Shown: positions 33,946-44,004, counted from the stretch's first letter. The stretch is DNA of 64,000 bases from Chelatococcus asaccharovorans (GCF_003201475.1 NZ_QJJK01000009.1:62001-126000); one strand, 5' to 3'. Numbers and translations: made by a program. Notes: generated from the letters alone by a model not told the origin.

Positions 33946-34854
33946 TTACGGCCAGCGGACGCTCGGCGGCATCGACGACAGGATCGAATCGACATTGCCG
34001 CCGGTCTTCAGGCCGAACAGCGTGCCGCGATCGTAGAGCAGATTGAATTCCACGTAGCGACCGCGGCGGATGCACTGTTCCTCGCGATCGGCGTCGGTCC
34101 AGGGCATCTCGACGTTGTTGGTGACGATGCGCGGGTAGATCGCAAGGAAGGCCTCGCCGACGCTGCGGGTGAAGGCCATGTCCCTCCCAAAATCGCCGGA
34201 CCAGTGGTGATCGTAGAAGATGCCGCCGATGCCGCGCGGCTCCTTGCGGTGGGGCAGATAGAAATACTCGTCGCACCAGTCCTTGTAGCGTCCATAGGGC
34301 GCGACCGCGGCATGGGCCTCGCAGGCCGCGCGCATCGCGGCATGGAAGGCGATCGCGTCAGGATCGTCCTGGCTGCGCCGGCGGTCGAGCACCGGCGTCA
34401 GATCCGCCCCGCCGCCGAACCACGATTTCGAGGTGGCGACGAGACGCGTGTTCATGTGAACCGTGGGCACATTCGGGTTCCACGGATGGGCGATCAGCGA
34501 AATTCCCGTTGCGAAGAAGCGCGGATCAGCCTCGGTGCCGGGAATCTGGCTGCGGAACTCGGGCGCGAACTCGCCGTGCACGGTCGAGCAATGGACGCCG
34601 ACCTTCTCGAACACCCGGCCGCGCATGATGGCCATCGTCCCGCCGCCACCATCGGCTCCGGTGTGGTCCTGGCGTTGCCATGGCGTGCGCACGAAGCGTC
34701 CCGGCGCCGTCGCCTCAGGGAAAAACGGGCCGGTTGCCGCGTCCTCGAGCGCCTCGTAGCTGGCGCATATGCGGTCGCGCAGCGCCTCGAACCATTGGCG
34801 GGCCTCGTCGCGCTGGGCTTCGGTGGCGATGATGTCGGTGACGGCGGAACCCAT
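33946..34854 (-). CDS. hemF: HemF, oxygen-dependent coproporphyrinogen III oxidase
   Basis: A 302-residue enzyme that oxidatively decarboxylates coproporphyrinogen III to protoporphyrinogen IX. Family blocks: [37 protein letters not shown] and [22 protein letters not shown]. The ATG at 34854 follows AAGGAG at about 6 bases; the frame is open further upstream but that part is unrelated. It lies 50 bases downstream of trmL on the same strand. Confidence 0.96.
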   Translation of the reverse strand: MGSAVTDIIATEAQRDEARQWFEALRDRICASYEALEDAATGPFFPEATAPGRFVRTPWQRQDHTGADGGGGTMAIMRGRVFEKVGVHCSTVHGEFAPEFRSQIPGTEADPRFFATGISLIAHPWNPNVPTVHMNTRLVATSKSWFGGGADLTPVLDRRRSQDDPDAIAFHAAMRAACEAHAAVAPYGRYKDWCDEYFYLPHRKEPRGIGGIFYDHHWSGDFGRDMAFTRSVGEAFLAIYPRIVTNNVEMPWTDADREEQCIRRGRYVEFNLLYDRGTLFGLKTGGNVDSILSSMPPSVRWP

Positions 34855-34904
34855 GGCAGCTCCTTCGGGAGGTTCTATCTGGATGTATCGTCCGGGTGCC
34901 TGGC

Positions 34905-35393
34905 TCAAGGCCCGGGCTGCGAGCCCGGCCAGCCGTCCGTTTGTCGCAGCGCCTCGCCCGCTATCATGGCGGCGGCGACCGCCACATTGAGCGAGCGCAA
35001 ATCGGCCACCATTGGCACGGTGATGCGGGCATCTGCCGCAGCATGCACCGCTGGGGGCACCCCCGCCGATTCGCGACCGAGGAGGGTGATGTCGCCCGGA
35101 GCGAAAGCGAAACGCGTGTAGGGCGTGGCGCCTTGCGTCGTTGCCAGCACGAGCCGGCGCCCTGCCTGCCGTCGCCAGGTATCGAAGGCGGTCCATGACA
35201 CATGACGCGTGATCGTCACACGGTCGAGATAGTCCATCCCCGCCCGCCGGAAGGCGCGGTCGCTGACCGGGAAGCCCGCCGGCTCGATGATATGGGCCTC
35301 GATGGCAAGGCAGGCGCAGAGCCGGAGCAGGGTACCGGTGTTCTGCGGAATGTCCGGCTGGTAAAGGGCAAGTGCAATGGGAGCATTGAGCAT
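34905..35393 (-). CDS. trmL: TrmL, tRNA (cytidine34-2'-O)-methyltransferase
   Basis: A 162-residue SPOUT methyltransferase that modifies the wobble base of tRNA(Leu). Motifs: [14 protein letters not shown] near the start, FGRESAG-like [13 protein letters not shown], and the knot-forming [20 protein letters not shown] at the end. The ATG at 35393 gives the usual family length. hemF follows in the same direction; the ABC exporter is divergent. Confidence 0.94.
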   Translation of the reverse strand: MLNAPIALALYQPDIPQNTGTLLRLCACLAIEAHIIEPAGFPVSDRAFRRAGMDYLDRVTITRHVSWTAFDTWRRQAGRRLVLATTQGATPYTRFAFAPGDITLLGRESAGVPPAVHAAADARITVPMVADLRSLNVAVAAAMIAGEALRQTDGWPGSQPGP

Positions 35394-35589
35394 GCGGAGG
35401 GCCTGCGCGCTTCCGTGTCCGACGTCAAGCCGTCTCCTGGGGCCGCCAAGCGTACCTTCCGGCAGCGGCCAACTGCGATGCGGGCCAAGCCTGCGCCTGC
35501 CGCACGTCACGGTTGCGCCCCTTTTCTGGGCGAATCGCTAGAGGCGTGTATCCTGTCCGGCTTCTCAAGATTTGACCGAGGGTTATGCC

Positions 35590-37479
35590 GTGCTGCAGCG
35601 CCTGTTGCAAAGATGCCTGAACTGGTGCGAGCGTCGCGTCGACGTGTTCGCTCCGTTCGACGATATGCGCATGCCGCCGGAGAGCTTCCTCGGCTTCGCC
35701 TGGTATTACCTTAAGCCGGTGCGCGGCTGGCTTGTGCTCATCCTTTTGAGCTCGCTCGTCATCTCGATCGTCGATTCGTCGCTGCTCTTGATCGTCGGCT
35801 GGCTTGTCGACCGGCTGGCTGGCGCGACACCCGCGCAGTTCTTCGCGGACTATGGCGCGATCGTCATTGGCGGCGGCGCGGCGATCCTCGTGCTGCGGCC
35901 CCTGTTCACCGCGGTCAATGACATGCTTGTCGACCAGGTGGTCGTGCCGCAGCTCACCAATATGATCCGCTGGCGCGCGCATCTCTACACGATCAACCAC
36001 TCGCTCGCGTATTTTCAGGGCGATTTCGCCGGACGTCTCGCCAACCGCATCGTGCAGGTGGGACCGGCGCTGCGTGAAATCGCCACCGGCGTTGTGGATA
36101 ACCTGTGGTTCGTTGCGGTCTATGCGATTACGGCGATCACCGTCTTCGGGCAGATCGGCCTGCTGCTCGCCGTGCCGGTGGTTGCCTGGGTCGTCCTTTA
36201 TATCGCGCTGCTCGTCTATTTCGTGCCCCGCGCCCAAGCGCGTTCCCAGGCGGTGGCGGACAGGCGCTCCTATCTCGTCGGGCGCGTCGTCGATACCTAT
36301 ACGAACATCATGACCGTCAAGCTGTTTGCACGGGTGTCCGAGGAACGCTCGGCGGTGCGCGAGGCGATTGCCGACCATACCGCGACGATGCTGGTGCAGA
36401 TGCGGCTGATGACCGGCGTCAGCGTGACCTTGTCGGTCTTGAATACCGTGCTGTTCGTGGTCTCCACGGGCGCGGCCATCTATCTGTGGTCGCTCGGCCA
36501 GATGAGCCCTGGCGCCATTGCCGCGTCGCTGGCGCTCGTCCTGCGCATTATCACCATGTCCGGCTGGGTCATGCAGGTTGTGCGCACATTGTTCGACAAT
36601 GTGGGCACCGTGCAGGAGAGCATGGATACCATCGTGCGGCCGCATGGGGTCGTCGACGCGCCCGACGCCAAGCCGCTCGTCGTGACCGGCGGCGAGATCC
36701 GCTTCGAGAACGTGCGCTTCCACTATGGCCGCACCTCCGGCGTCGTCGAGAATCTCGACCTTGTGGTTAAGCCTGGGGAAAAGGTGGGATTGGTCGGGCC
36801 GAGCGGCGCGGGCAAGTCCACCCTCGTGAGCCTTCTCCTGCGGCTTTATGACCTCGAAGGCGGGCGCATCCTCATCGACGGCCAGGATATTGCCAAGACG
36901 TCACAGGATTCGCTGCGCCAGCAGATCGCGGTCGTCAGCCAGGATACCTCCCTTCTGCATCGCTCGATCCGCGACAACATCCGCTATGGCAGGCCCGAGG
37001 CTTCGGAGGACGCGGTCCGCCATGCCGCGCGGCTGGCCGATGCCGAAGCCTTCATCGCCGGCCTTGAGGATCATCGCGGCCGCCGCGGCTTCGATTCGCA
37101 CGTGGGCGAGAGGGGCGTGAAGCTCTCCGGGGGGCAGCGCCAGCGCATCGCCATCGCCCGCGTCCTCCTGAAGAACGCGCCGATCCTGGTGCTCGACGAG
37201 GCCACATCGGCGCTTGATTCGGAGGCCGAGGCCGCCATCCAGAGCCAGCTCGCGCATCTGATGGAGGGCAAGACGGTCATCGCGATCGCCCATCGCCTGT
37301 CGACGATCGCGGCGCTCGACCGGCTCGTCGTCATGGATCGGGGGGCGATCGTCGAACAGGGCACCCATGAGGAACTGATCGCCCGGGGCGGCCTCTATGC
37401 AAGACTATGGCACAGGCAATCGGGCGGGTTCCTTGCCTCCGACGGTGCGGCGGCCCTTCAGGCGGAGGCCGTTTCCTAG
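35590..37479 (+). CDS. ABC transporter, fused permease and ATPase
   Basis: A 629-residue half-transporter: six-helix membrane domain at about residues 25-320, then an ATPase with Walker A GPSGAGKST at about 403, signature LSGGQRQRIAIARV at about 513 and Walker B ILVLDEATSALD. It resembles MsbA/AtmA-like lipid or multidrug exporters and should work as a homodimer. GTG at 35590 follows GAGGG at 7 bases; a TTG at 35572 is the alternative. The stop TAG is part of the terminal CTAG of the adjacent repeat element. Confidence 0.92.
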   Translation: MLQRLLQRCLNWCERRVDVFAPFDDMRMPPESFLGFAWYYLKPVRGWLVLILLSSLVISIVDSSLLLIVGWLVDRLAGATPAQFFADYGAIVIGGGAAILVLRPLFTAVNDMLVDQVVVPQLTNMIRWRAHLYTINHSLAYFQGDFAGRLANRIVQVGPALREIATGVVDNLWFVAVYAITAITVFGQIGLLLAVPVVAWVVLYIALLVYFVPRAQARSQAVADRRSYLVGRVVDTYTNIMTVKLFARVSEERSAVREAIADHTATMLVQMRLMTGVSVTLSVLNTVLFVVSTGAAIYLWSLGQMSPGAIAASLALVLRIITMSGWVMQVVRTLFDNVGTVQESMDTIVRPHGVVDAPDAKPLVVTGGEIRFENVRFHYGRTSGVVENLDLVVKPGEKVGLVGPSGAGKSTLVSLLLRLYDLEGGRILIDGQDIAKTSQDSLRQQIAVVSQDTSLLHRSIRDNIRYGRPEASEDAVRHAARLADAEAFIAGLEDHRGRRGFDSHVGERGVKLSGGQRQRIAIARVLLKNAPILVLDEATSALDSEAEAAIQSQLAHLMEGKTVIAIAHRLSTIAALDRLVVMDRGAIVEQGTHEELIARGGLYARLWHRQSGGFLASDGAAALQAEAVS

Positions 37480-37582
37480 AGCAAGTCCGTCTTTTGCGGA
37501 CTTGCTCCGCTCAAAAAATGACGAGCAAATTCATCGGCTTAGATGGCATAAAACGATTCCATCTAAGCCGGATTTGCTCTAG
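37476..37582. repeat. CTAG-bounded palindromic element 1
   Basis: A 107-base unit from CTAGAGCAAGTCCG to GGATTTGCTCTAG, with internal hairpins. Its left CTAG contains the TAG stop of the ABC transporter. An inverted relative is at 44698-44805. Confidence 0.9.
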
Positions 37583-37977
37583 CGGAATGAATGTTCCATC
37601 CGGCACCTGCCTGATCTCGGCCGTGAGACCGAATGTCGAATGCGAGAGTTCCACGAGAGCGGGAAACGGGCGCCGTGCGGCGCCCCAGCGACATTTCCGA
37701 GCGCGACCCAGCCTATGGACATGCTTCTAGAACCATGCCAAAGAGCCGCCTCGTGGCGAAGGTGATGGGCGACTCCCGGTCGCATTGCGGCCATCGTCGC
37801 GCCGTGTTTGTTGCTAAAGCGGCAGCATTGCTGCCTTGCGGGAGGTCTCGTTCGGGATGGCGATCCGAGGACTAGCGTTCTCATTGCTTTCCGGTGGGGC
37901 CAACCTGGGTCGTGCTGACGTCAGGACTATGGATCCGACGCCAGTAGAACCGGAATATCGAGGACTGGGGAGCCGTT
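37583..37977. other. Intergenic stretch before petA
   Basis: About 395 bases with no supported gene. It holds a short GGCGCCGTGCGGCGCC hairpin at 37669-37684 and should contain the petABC promoter, but no convincing -35/-10 pair was found. An open frame of 80 codons at 37633-37875 has no protein-like features. Confidence 0.5.
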
Positions 37978-38538
37978 GTGGCTGAGATAGCAAGTTCTGA
38001 GCCGACCAGGCGGGATTTTCTCTACATTGCAACGGGTGCCGTGGGCGCCGTTGGTTTGGCGAGCGTGGCCTGGCCTTTCATCAGCCAGATGAACCCCGAT
38101 GCGTCCACGCTCGCGCTGAGCACGGTGGAAGTCGACGTCGGCCAGGTGGCCGAAGGACAGAGCATCACCGTCAAGTGGCGCGGCAAGCCGGTTTTCATTC
38201 GCCATCGCACACCGAAGGAAATCGATGAAGCCAAGAGCGTCCCCGTGGCGCAGCTTATCGATCGTGACGCCCGCAACGCCAATCTGGCGTCGGATGCGGA
38301 GGCGACGGATGTCAACAGAAGCGCGCCCGGCAAGGAAGCCTGGCTGATCATGGTCGGCATCTGCACCCATCTCGGCTGCGTGCCGCTCGGCGAGCAGGGC
38401 AACTACGACGGCTGGTTCTGCCCCTGCCATGGCTCGCAATATGATTCCGCCGGACGCGTCCGCGTCGGGCCTGCGCCGGAAAACATGCATATTCCGGTCT
38501 ATTCCTTCATTTCCGATACGACCGTGCGCATCGGTTGA
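37978..38538 (+). CDS. petA: PetA, Rieske iron-sulfur subunit of cytochrome bc1
   Basis: A 186-residue protein of the bc1 complex. The N terminus has a twin-arginine signal (RRDFLY at about 11-16) and a single membrane anchor. The Rieske 2Fe-2S ligands are in CTHLGC (C129, H131) and CPCHGS (C148, H151). It moves electrons from ubiquinol to cytochrome c1. GTG start, preceded by GGGGAG at 5 bases. First gene of petABC. Confidence 0.96.
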   Translation: MAEIASSEPTRRDFLYIATGAVGAVGLASVAWPFISQMNPDASTLALSTVEVDVGQVAEGQSITVKWRGKPVFIRHRTPKEIDEAKSVPVAQLIDRDARNANLASDAEATDVNRSAPGKEAWLIMVGICTHLGCVPLGEQGNYDGWFCPCHGSQYDSAGRVRVGPAPENMHIPVYSFISDTTVRIG

Positions 38539-38581
38539 TTGCCGCCAGAAGCGTGAAGCCGGGGAGCCACCTGAGAGAGCC

Positions 38582-39871
38582 ATGAGCAGCGGACATTCGA
38601 CCTACGTTCCGAAAAGCGCATTCATGAAGTGGTTCGAGAGCCGCCTTCCCCTGGGCGGTCTCATCCATTCGTCGTTTATCGCCTATCCGGTTCCGCGCAA
38701 CCTCAACTACCTGTGGACCTTCGGCGGCATCCTGTCGTTCATGCTGGTTGCGCAGATCGTCACGGGTGTCGTGCTGGTGATGCATTACACGCCGCATGTG
38801 ACGCTGGCCTTCAATTCGGTCGAGCACATCATGCGCGACGTGAACTACGGCTGGTTGATCCGCTACCTCCATTCCAATGGCGCGTCGATGTTCTTCATCG
38901 CCGTGTATATCCACATGTTCCGCGGCATGTACTATGGCTCCTACAAGGCGCCGCGCGAGGTGCTGTGGATCCTCGGCGTGATCATCTTCCTCCTGATGAT
39001 GGCAACGGCCTTCATGGGTTACGTCTTGCCCTGGGGACAGATGAGCTTCTGGGGCGCCACCGTCATCACCAACCTGTTCTCGGCGCTGCCCTTCGTCGGC
39101 GAGCCGATCGTGACGTGGCTGTGGGGAGGCTTCTCGGTGGACAATCCGACGCTCAACCGCTTCTTCTCGCTGCACTACCTGCTGCCGTTCATGATCGCCG
39201 GCGTCGTCGGGCTCCACGTCTGGGCGTTGCATGTGGTTGGCCAGAACAACCCGACCGGCGTCGAAATCAAGGACGTGAGGAAGGACACCGTGCCCTTCAC
39301 GCCCTATGCGACCATCAAGGACGGATTCGGCATCGTCTGTTTCATGCTGTTGTTCGCCTGGTTCGTGTTCTACCAGCCGAACTACATGGGCCACGCTGAC
39401 AACTACATACCGGCCAACCCGCTGGTGACGCCCGCCCACATCGTTCCGGAATGGTACTTCCTGCCGTTCTACGCGATCCTTCGCTCGATCCCGGACAAGC
39501 TCGGCGGCGTCCTGGCGATGTTCGGTGCCATCGCGGTGCTGGCTTTCCTGCCGTGGCTCGATACCTCCAAGGTGCGCTCGGCCGTCTACCGCCCGATCTA
39601 CCGGCAGCTCTTCTGGGTGCTGGTCCTGGTGTCGATCGGTCTCGGCTATCTCGGCGCGATGCCGCCCGAGGGCGGATATGTCATCGCCTCGCGTCTCTTG
39701 ACGGCCTATTACTTCATCCACTTCCTCGTTCTTCTGCCGTTGCTCGGCCTCATCGAGAAGCCGAAGGCGCTGCCGAATTCCATTGCCGATGCCGTGCTGA
39801 CCAAGCACGCCGGTGCCGGCGGGGCCGTGGTGGCGCAGGGTGCGGTCTCCGCGCCGAACACGAAGGGATGA
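38582..39871 (+). CDS. petB: PetB, cytochrome b of the bc1 complex
   Basis: A 429-residue membrane protein with eight or more helices that holds two hemes b and both quinone sites. Seen are the heme-ligand helices ([13 protein letters not shown]-like [23 protein letters not shown] region and [24 protein letters not shown]) and the Qo-site [16 protein letters not shown]. Start ATG 38582 is 43 bases after petA. petC is a separate gene, unlike the fused fbcH of Bradyrhizobium. Confidence 0.97.
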   Translation: MSSGHSTYVPKSAFMKWFESRLPLGGLIHSSFIAYPVPRNLNYLWTFGGILSFMLVAQIVTGVVLVMHYTPHVTLAFNSVEHIMRDVNYGWLIRYLHSNGASMFFIAVYIHMFRGMYYGSYKAPREVLWILGVIIFLLMMATAFMGYVLPWGQMSFWGATVITNLFSALPFVGEPIVTWLWGGFSVDNPTLNRFFSLHYLLPFMIAGVVGLHVWALHVVGQNNPTGVEIKDVRKDTVPFTPYATIKDGFGIVCFMLLFAWFVFYQPNYMGHADNYIPANPLVTPAHIVPEWYFLPFYAILRSIPDKLGGVLAMFGAIAVLAFLPWLDTSKVRSAVYRPIYRQLFWVLVLVSIGLGYLGAMPPEGGYVIASRLLTAYYFIHFLVLLPLLGLIEKPKALPNSIADAVLTKHAGAGGAVVAQGAVSAPNTKG

Positions 39872-39998
39872 CGGCCCGTCGCAAGACAGGCTCCCGTCCG
39901 CTCGTCAGCGTTCAGAACTGGGCGTTGTCAGGCGGGACGGACAGAATGATGGTTCAGACGGGCCGGTCAATGGCCATCGCCGAGGGATTTTGAGGGAT

Positions 39999-40877
39999 AT
40001 GTCGAAGCCTGGTCTTCTCATCGCCGGTGTGGTGGCCGCCATGGTCGCGCTTGCCGGTGCGGCATCGGTGCCGGCGCACGCCGCCGAGGGCGCGCCGAAA
40101 CCTCCCCGCGAATCGTGGAGCTTCTCGGGTCCCTTCGGCACCTACGACCGTGCCCAGCTCCAGCGTGGCTTCAAGGTTTACCGCGAGGTCTGCTCGTCCT
40201 GCCATGGCCTTGGCCTTGTGGCATTCCGCAACCTCGCCGAGCCCGGCGGTCCCGAGTTCAGCGAGGCGCAGGTCAAGGCGCTCGCCGCCACGTACCAAAT
40301 TCACGACGGGCCGAATGACGCGGGCGACATGTTCGACCGTCCCGGCCGGCCAGCGGACCGCTTCCCGTTGCCGTTCCCGAACGAGCAGGCGGCGCGGGCC
40401 TCCAACGGCGGCGCCTTCCCGCCGGATTTCTCGCTGCTCGCCAAAGCCCGGACCTTCGAGCGCGGCTTCCCGTGGTTTCTCATCGATGCGGTGACGCAGT
40501 ACCAGGAACAGGGGCCGGATTACATCCACGGCATCATCAACGGCTATGTGCCTGCGCCGGCGGGGTTCGAGCTGCAGCCGGGCCAGCACTACAACGAATA
40601 TTTCCCCGGCCATCGCATCGCGATGCCGAAGCCGATCAACGACGGTCAGGTGGAGTACCCGAAGCTCCCGAACGGGCAGCCGCAGGTTCCCGAGACCGTC
40701 GATCAGTACAGCCGCGACGTGACCGCCTTCATGATGTGGGCTGCCGAGCCGCATCTGGAAGCCCGCAAGCAGATGGGCTTCAAGGTCATGGTGTTCCTGA
40801 TCGTGTTCGCCGGGCTGCTCTACTTCACCAAGAAGAAGATCTGGGCCAAGGCTCACGACGAGGAAGCCAAGGCCTGA
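39999..40877 (+). CDS. petC: PetC, cytochrome c1
   Basis: A 292-residue protein with a signal peptide ending near AHAAEG, the heme c motif CSSCH at residues 65-69, a distal Met region, and a C-terminal membrane anchor (VMVFLIVFAGLLYFT) with a basic tail. It receives electrons from the Rieske centre in the periplasm. The start is 127 bases after petB, a gap that encodes nothing recognisable. Confidence 0.96.
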   Translation: MSKPGLLIAGVVAAMVALAGAASVPAHAAEGAPKPPRESWSFSGPFGTYDRAQLQRGFKVYREVCSSCHGLGLVAFRNLAEPGGPEFSEAQVKALAATYQIHDGPNDAGDMFDRPGRPADRFPLPFPNEQAARASNGGAFPPDFSLLAKARTFERGFPWFLIDAVTQYQEQGPDYIHGIINGYVPAPAGFELQPGQHYNEYFPGHRIAMPKPINDGQVEYPKLPNGQPQVPETVDQYSRDVTAFMMWAAEPHLEARKQMGFKVMVFLIVFAGLLYFTKKKIWAKAHDEEAKA

Positions 40878-40920
40878 CCTGAGCGCCATGCCTGCGCGTT
40901 GACGCTGTCGGTTCTCTTTC

Positions 40921-40951
40921 ATGGCCGTCCCTCGGGGCGGCCATATTCTTT
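40921..40951 (+). terminator. Terminator after petABC
   Basis: ATGGCCG and its complement form a stem around a 10-base loop at 40921-40944, followed by ATTCTTT. It is 43 bases past the petC stop. Confidence 0.65.
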
Positions 40952-41019
40952 CGCGGACCGCTCCATTTTTCCGCACTGCGCGGACATTGCATCATGATGC
41001 GTGCGACGCGGGGTGATGG

Positions 41020-41103
41020 CTTGGGGCTTGGGGCGTGGGACTTGGGACTTGGGACTTGGGGTTTGGGGCTTGGGACTTGGGACCTGGGGCTTGGGACTTG
41101 GGG
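41020..41103. repeat. 7-base tandem repeat, twelve units
   Basis: Twelve consecutive heptamers of the CTTGGGA/CTTGGGG type, with single-base variants (CGTGGGA, TTTGGGG, CCTGGGG). The tract is G-rich on this strand and lies in the 323-base gap between petC and apt, about 100 bases before the apt start. A shorter TGACTTGCGCTC duplication follows near 41113. Confidence 0.95.
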
Positions 41104-41200
41104 CGAATGCAGTGACTTGCGCTCTGGTTGACTTGCGCTCCGGTCGCGTCTGGTCGAATCTGACAACGATGCGCCTGGGTTGCGTCTGATGGAGCGGTGG

Positions 41201-41746
41201 ATGACCGAGCGGTTGGTAACGGACCTCAAAGCGGCAATACGCAGCATTCCCGACTATCCCAAGCCCGGGGTCGTATTTCGCGACATCACGACCCTCCTGG
41301 GTGATGCGCGGGCCTTCCGCCGTGCCGTGGACGAGATGGTGCAGCCCTGGCCAGGCTCCAAGATCGACAAGGTCGCCGGCATCGAGGCGCGCGGCTTCAT
41401 TCTTGGTGGCGCCGTCGCGCACCAGCTTTCCGCCGGCTTCGTGCCGATCCGCAAAAAGGGCAAGCTGCCGCATGCGACGGTGCGTGTGGCCTATTCGCTG
41501 GAATACGGCATCGACGAGATGGAGATGCACCGCGACGCCGTCACGCCCGGCGATCGCGTGATTCTCGTCGATGATCTGATCGCGACAGGCGGGACCGCAG
41601 CAGGCGCGGTCAAACTACTCCACAACCTGGGGGCGGAGGTGGTCGCGGCCGTTTTCGTGATCGACCTGCCGGACCTCGGTGGCGCCGACAAGCTGCGAGA
41701 GCTCGGCATCACTGTTCGCACGCTGATGAGCTTCGACGGTCACTGA
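41201..41746 (+). CDS. apt: Apt, adenine phosphoribosyltransferase
   Basis: A 181-residue purine salvage enzyme making AMP from adenine and PRPP. Motifs: [15 protein letters not shown] near the start, [14 protein letters not shown], and the PRPP loop [17 protein letters not shown]. The ATG at 41201 follows GGAG at 6 bases; an ATG at 41189 is a weaker choice. The gene is preceded by a heptamer repeat tract that may lie in its leader. Confidence 0.96.
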   Translation: MTERLVTDLKAAIRSIPDYPKPGVVFRDITTLLGDARAFRRAVDEMVQPWPGSKIDKVAGIEARGFILGGAVAHQLSAGFVPIRKKGKLPHATVRVAYSLEYGIDEMEMHRDAVTPGDRVILVDDLIATGGTAAGAVKLLHNLGAEVVAAVFVIDLPDLGGADKLRELGITVRTLMSFDGH

Positions 41747-41799
41747 CGCCGGGTCGCCTGGATCGCGGCGTCGCCCACAGCTGGAGCGACGTCTGCGAC

Positions 41800-42798
41800 T
41801 TACGGTTTCCGCTCCCAGAAGACTACGCCGTCAAAGGCGAATACGCATTCCCCATGCTGGTTATGCGCGGTGTTGTGATGGGACACGATACCCCATTGCG
41901 GGCGCGAGGCCGACGGGCGCTTGCCGCTGACGCGCGAGCGATAGGTGAGGGTGTCGCCGGCGCGTACGGGCTTGATCCATTTGAGATTCTGGAAACCCGG
42001 GGAGGGTCCGAGGCGCGCAGTCCGGCCGTCACGCGCCATCGCGGTCCTGGCCATGGCGTTCCGGTGCTCCACCATCTTCTTCATCCAGATTGCGGCCGTA
42101 TGCCAGCCGGAGGCGCACAGGCTCCCGAAAAAGCTGTCGCGCGCCGCCGCCGGATCGGTGTGGAAGCTCTGGGGATCGTAGGCGCGGGCGAAGGTGATGA
42201 TATCCTCTTCGAGGAATAAGTGGCTGCCGAGGATCTGGGTGTCGCCCACCGTGAGGTCGTCGAAATAGAGCTGCTGGTCCGTGCCGGCCTTGCCGGTCAG
42301 GGTGGCGGCGGCAGCGGAAGGCACGACGCGCGGGATGGGCGCGGGCCGCTCTTCAAGCGGGGGCTCGTGGGTGCCGAACATCACCCAATTGACCTGGCGC
42401 ATGAGGACCGTGCCGGACTGGTTCGTGGTCTCGATACCGAACTGGACCAGGCCCATTTCCGGGCGGCTGCGTGACTCGCGCTTGTCGAGGGTCTCGATCG
42501 TGACGCTGAGCTGATCGCCGGGCCGCAGTGGCTCGCGCCACTCCACCTTGTCGATGCCCGGTGCGCCGAACGCGCGCGAGCCTGTCAGGAAACTGTCCGC
42601 AATGGCCCGCATGGTCAGGCAGCATGTATGCCAGCCGGAACCGATGTGCTCGCTGTAAAACCCGTCACTTTCACCGAGATGCATGGGCTGCGCGTCGTAT
42701 TCACGGGCGAAGGCAATGACATCGTCCACGCGGACGACGGGCAGGCTGTGGTGCCGGCGTTCGCCGACCACGAAATCCTCGAAATACAGCAGCGACAT
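41800..42798 (-). CDS. MaoC family dehydratase with two hot-dog domains
   Basis: A 332-residue protein with tandem MaoC-like hot-dog folds. Domain 1 begins YFEDFVVGERRHHSLPVVRVDDVIAFAREYDAQPMHL; domain 2 begins LYFDDLTVGDTQILGSHLFLEEDIITFARAYDPQSFH. Both have the D-x4-H hydratase pattern (REYDAQPMH, RAYDPQSFH). Members hydrate enoyl-CoA substrates; the exact acyl chain is unknown. Alone on its strand, convergent with apt. Confidence 0.92.
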   Translation of the reverse strand: MSLLYFEDFVVGERRHHSLPVVRVDDVIAFAREYDAQPMHLGESDGFYSEHIGSGWHTCCLTMRAIADSFLTGSRAFGAPGIDKVEWREPLRPGDQLSVTIETLDKRESRSRPEMGLVQFGIETTNQSGTVLMRQVNWVMFGTHEPPLEERPAPIPRVVPSAAAATLTGKAGTDQQLYFDDLTVGDTQILGSHLFLEEDIITFARAYDPQSFHTDPAAARDSFFGSLCASGWHTAAIWMKKMVEHRNAMARTAMARDGRTARLGPSPGFQNLKWIKPVRAGDTLTYRSRVSGKRPSASRPQWGIVSHHNTAHNQHGECVFAFDGVVFWERKP

Positions 42799-42840
42799 GC
42801 AAGCCCTTCAATGTGATCTGCAGCTCAAGTCTTTCCGACC

Positions 42841-43123
42841 CTAGGGTCAGGACCCATTAATCTGGTTGAAATGGTGTGAGGCCATTTGGCCGGATACAAG
42901 AAGCGGAGGTGAAGGAAGCCTTTCGGCTTTCGAGCCCTCCGCGACGCAGTTGCCGGCCAAATGGACCACATCCGAAGGACGCCGAAACGGCTGCGACCTG
43001 CGGCGTCGAGCCACTCGGCCGATGGAACCCCATCGACCTTCGCGTCTCTCCAGGAATCTCTTTTCGGCATCTCTTTGTCGTTTCAGGCGCCATTTCCATC
43101 ATATTAATGGGTCCTGACCCTAG
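42841..43123. mobile_element. MITE with perfect 21-base terminal inverted repeats
   Basis: A 283-base element with identical 21-base ends: 42841-42861 (CTAGGGTCAGGACCCATTAA...) and the exact complement at 43103-43123. Similarity continues imperfectly inward. It carries no transposase; an 81-codon open frame inside has no family features. It is bounded by CTAG at both ends, which may be the duplicated target, as in some IS5-family groups (inference). Confidence 0.88.
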
Positions 43124-43186
43124 CCCATGGGCTGCACGGGGGAAAGTTGGGGCAGGCATGCGGTCGCCGAAGGGCTGCCGCCGGCT

Positions 43187-43831
43187 TCAGGTCAGCCGCA
43201 GGCGACGAGTGCAGAGCCGTGGCGAAGTGCTCGAAAAACGGCGCGTTCCGGGCAGTATCACGTCGATATTGCCTTTGACCAGGCGGATGCGGTCGCAATC
43301 AGCGGATTTATAACCAAACTCACTATGTAAATACATGTCCTCGTCGGTGTCAATACGTATGTGCCATGGGTTTCCGGACTTTGGGAGGGGGAGCAGAGCA
43401 TTCTCCAGATAGCCGATGAGCCAGCCGTGATTGATTTTGCGGATCTTCAGGTACAAGGACAGGATGTCGAGGGACGATAACTTTCCGATCAGGCATGCCT
43501 TGAAGGAAATCAATCCGACTTCCCGGAGGCCAGTTTTCTCGAGCAGGTCGGCCAAGGGCCCCAGGTCCATCTCGCACAGGCCCCAAGCAGTCCCATGCCC
43601 CACGATCATCAGCTTGGATGCGCGATCGACGGTTGCGAACGCGGTTGGTGAGAGGGGAGAGGCGTCGAATATCGTTGGTCTAACATCTGAGTATAAATCA
43701 GCGTTGAAACCGCGGACGTAAAAATTTCTGGTTGACGGTATGCCGTATCTGCTCTTAAGGATCCTGACGCATCCGCTGACTATAGCGTTATCCGGCTCTA
43801 TATTTAGTATAAAATATTTGTTCCATTTCAT
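43187..43831 (-). CDS. Orphan protein with caspase/C80-like His-Cys signature
   Basis: A 214-residue protein, not recognised as a named family. SKLMIVGHGTAWG (H79) followed by GLREVGLISFKACLIG (C113) fits the His and Cys strands of clan CD cysteine peptidases such as caspase-like and MARTX C80 domains, and the DLGPLADLLEKTGL helix lies between them as in that fold. No signal peptide or partner gene. DNA here is clearly AT-richer than its flanks and codon use differs, which suggests transfer; a MITE lies just downstream. The basic C-terminal tail (TRRLRLT) is in GC-rich flank and may be an acquired end. ATG 43831 is preferred; TTG 43852 is possible. Confidence 0.7.
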   Translation of the reverse strand: MKWNKYFILNIEPDNAIVSGCVRILKSRYGIPSTRNFYVRGFNADLYSDVRPTIFDASPLSPTAFATVDRASKLMIVGHGTAWGLCEMDLGPLADLLEKTGLREVGLISFKACLIGKLSSLDILSLYLKIRKINHGWLIGYLENALLPLPKSGNPWHIRIDTDEDMYLHSEFGYKSADCDRIRLVKGNIDVILPGTRRFSSTSPRLCTRRLRLT

Positions 43832-44004
43832 TGGTACATTTCCATATAGCAATTTTATGGATTATTGATATTTTATCCTAATATAACAATGGTGTATATT
43901 ATTTTCGAGAAGCTTCGCGCGCATCGGGATTGCAATTGCAGGCGTCCCATGCCGACGGGTCTGCGCCGGACTGTGACAGCGTGCAAATCCTCGCCTCGCA
44001 GAAC

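Noticed and set aside
33946-35196. Long N-terminal extension of hemF into trmL
   Set aside because: The part before MGSAVTD is antisense-like and overlaps trmL in another frame; a good ribosome site stands before the ATG at 34854.
37633-37875. 80-codon frame before petA
   Set aside because: Arg/Ser-rich with no family features, weak start context, and placed in a repeat-bearing promoter gap.
41020-41103. CRISPR array
   Set aside because: The repeats are 7 bases with no spacers; no cas genes are present.
42825-43070. 81-codon minus-strand frame in the MITE
   Set aside because: It runs through the inverted end and has no transposase-like sequence.
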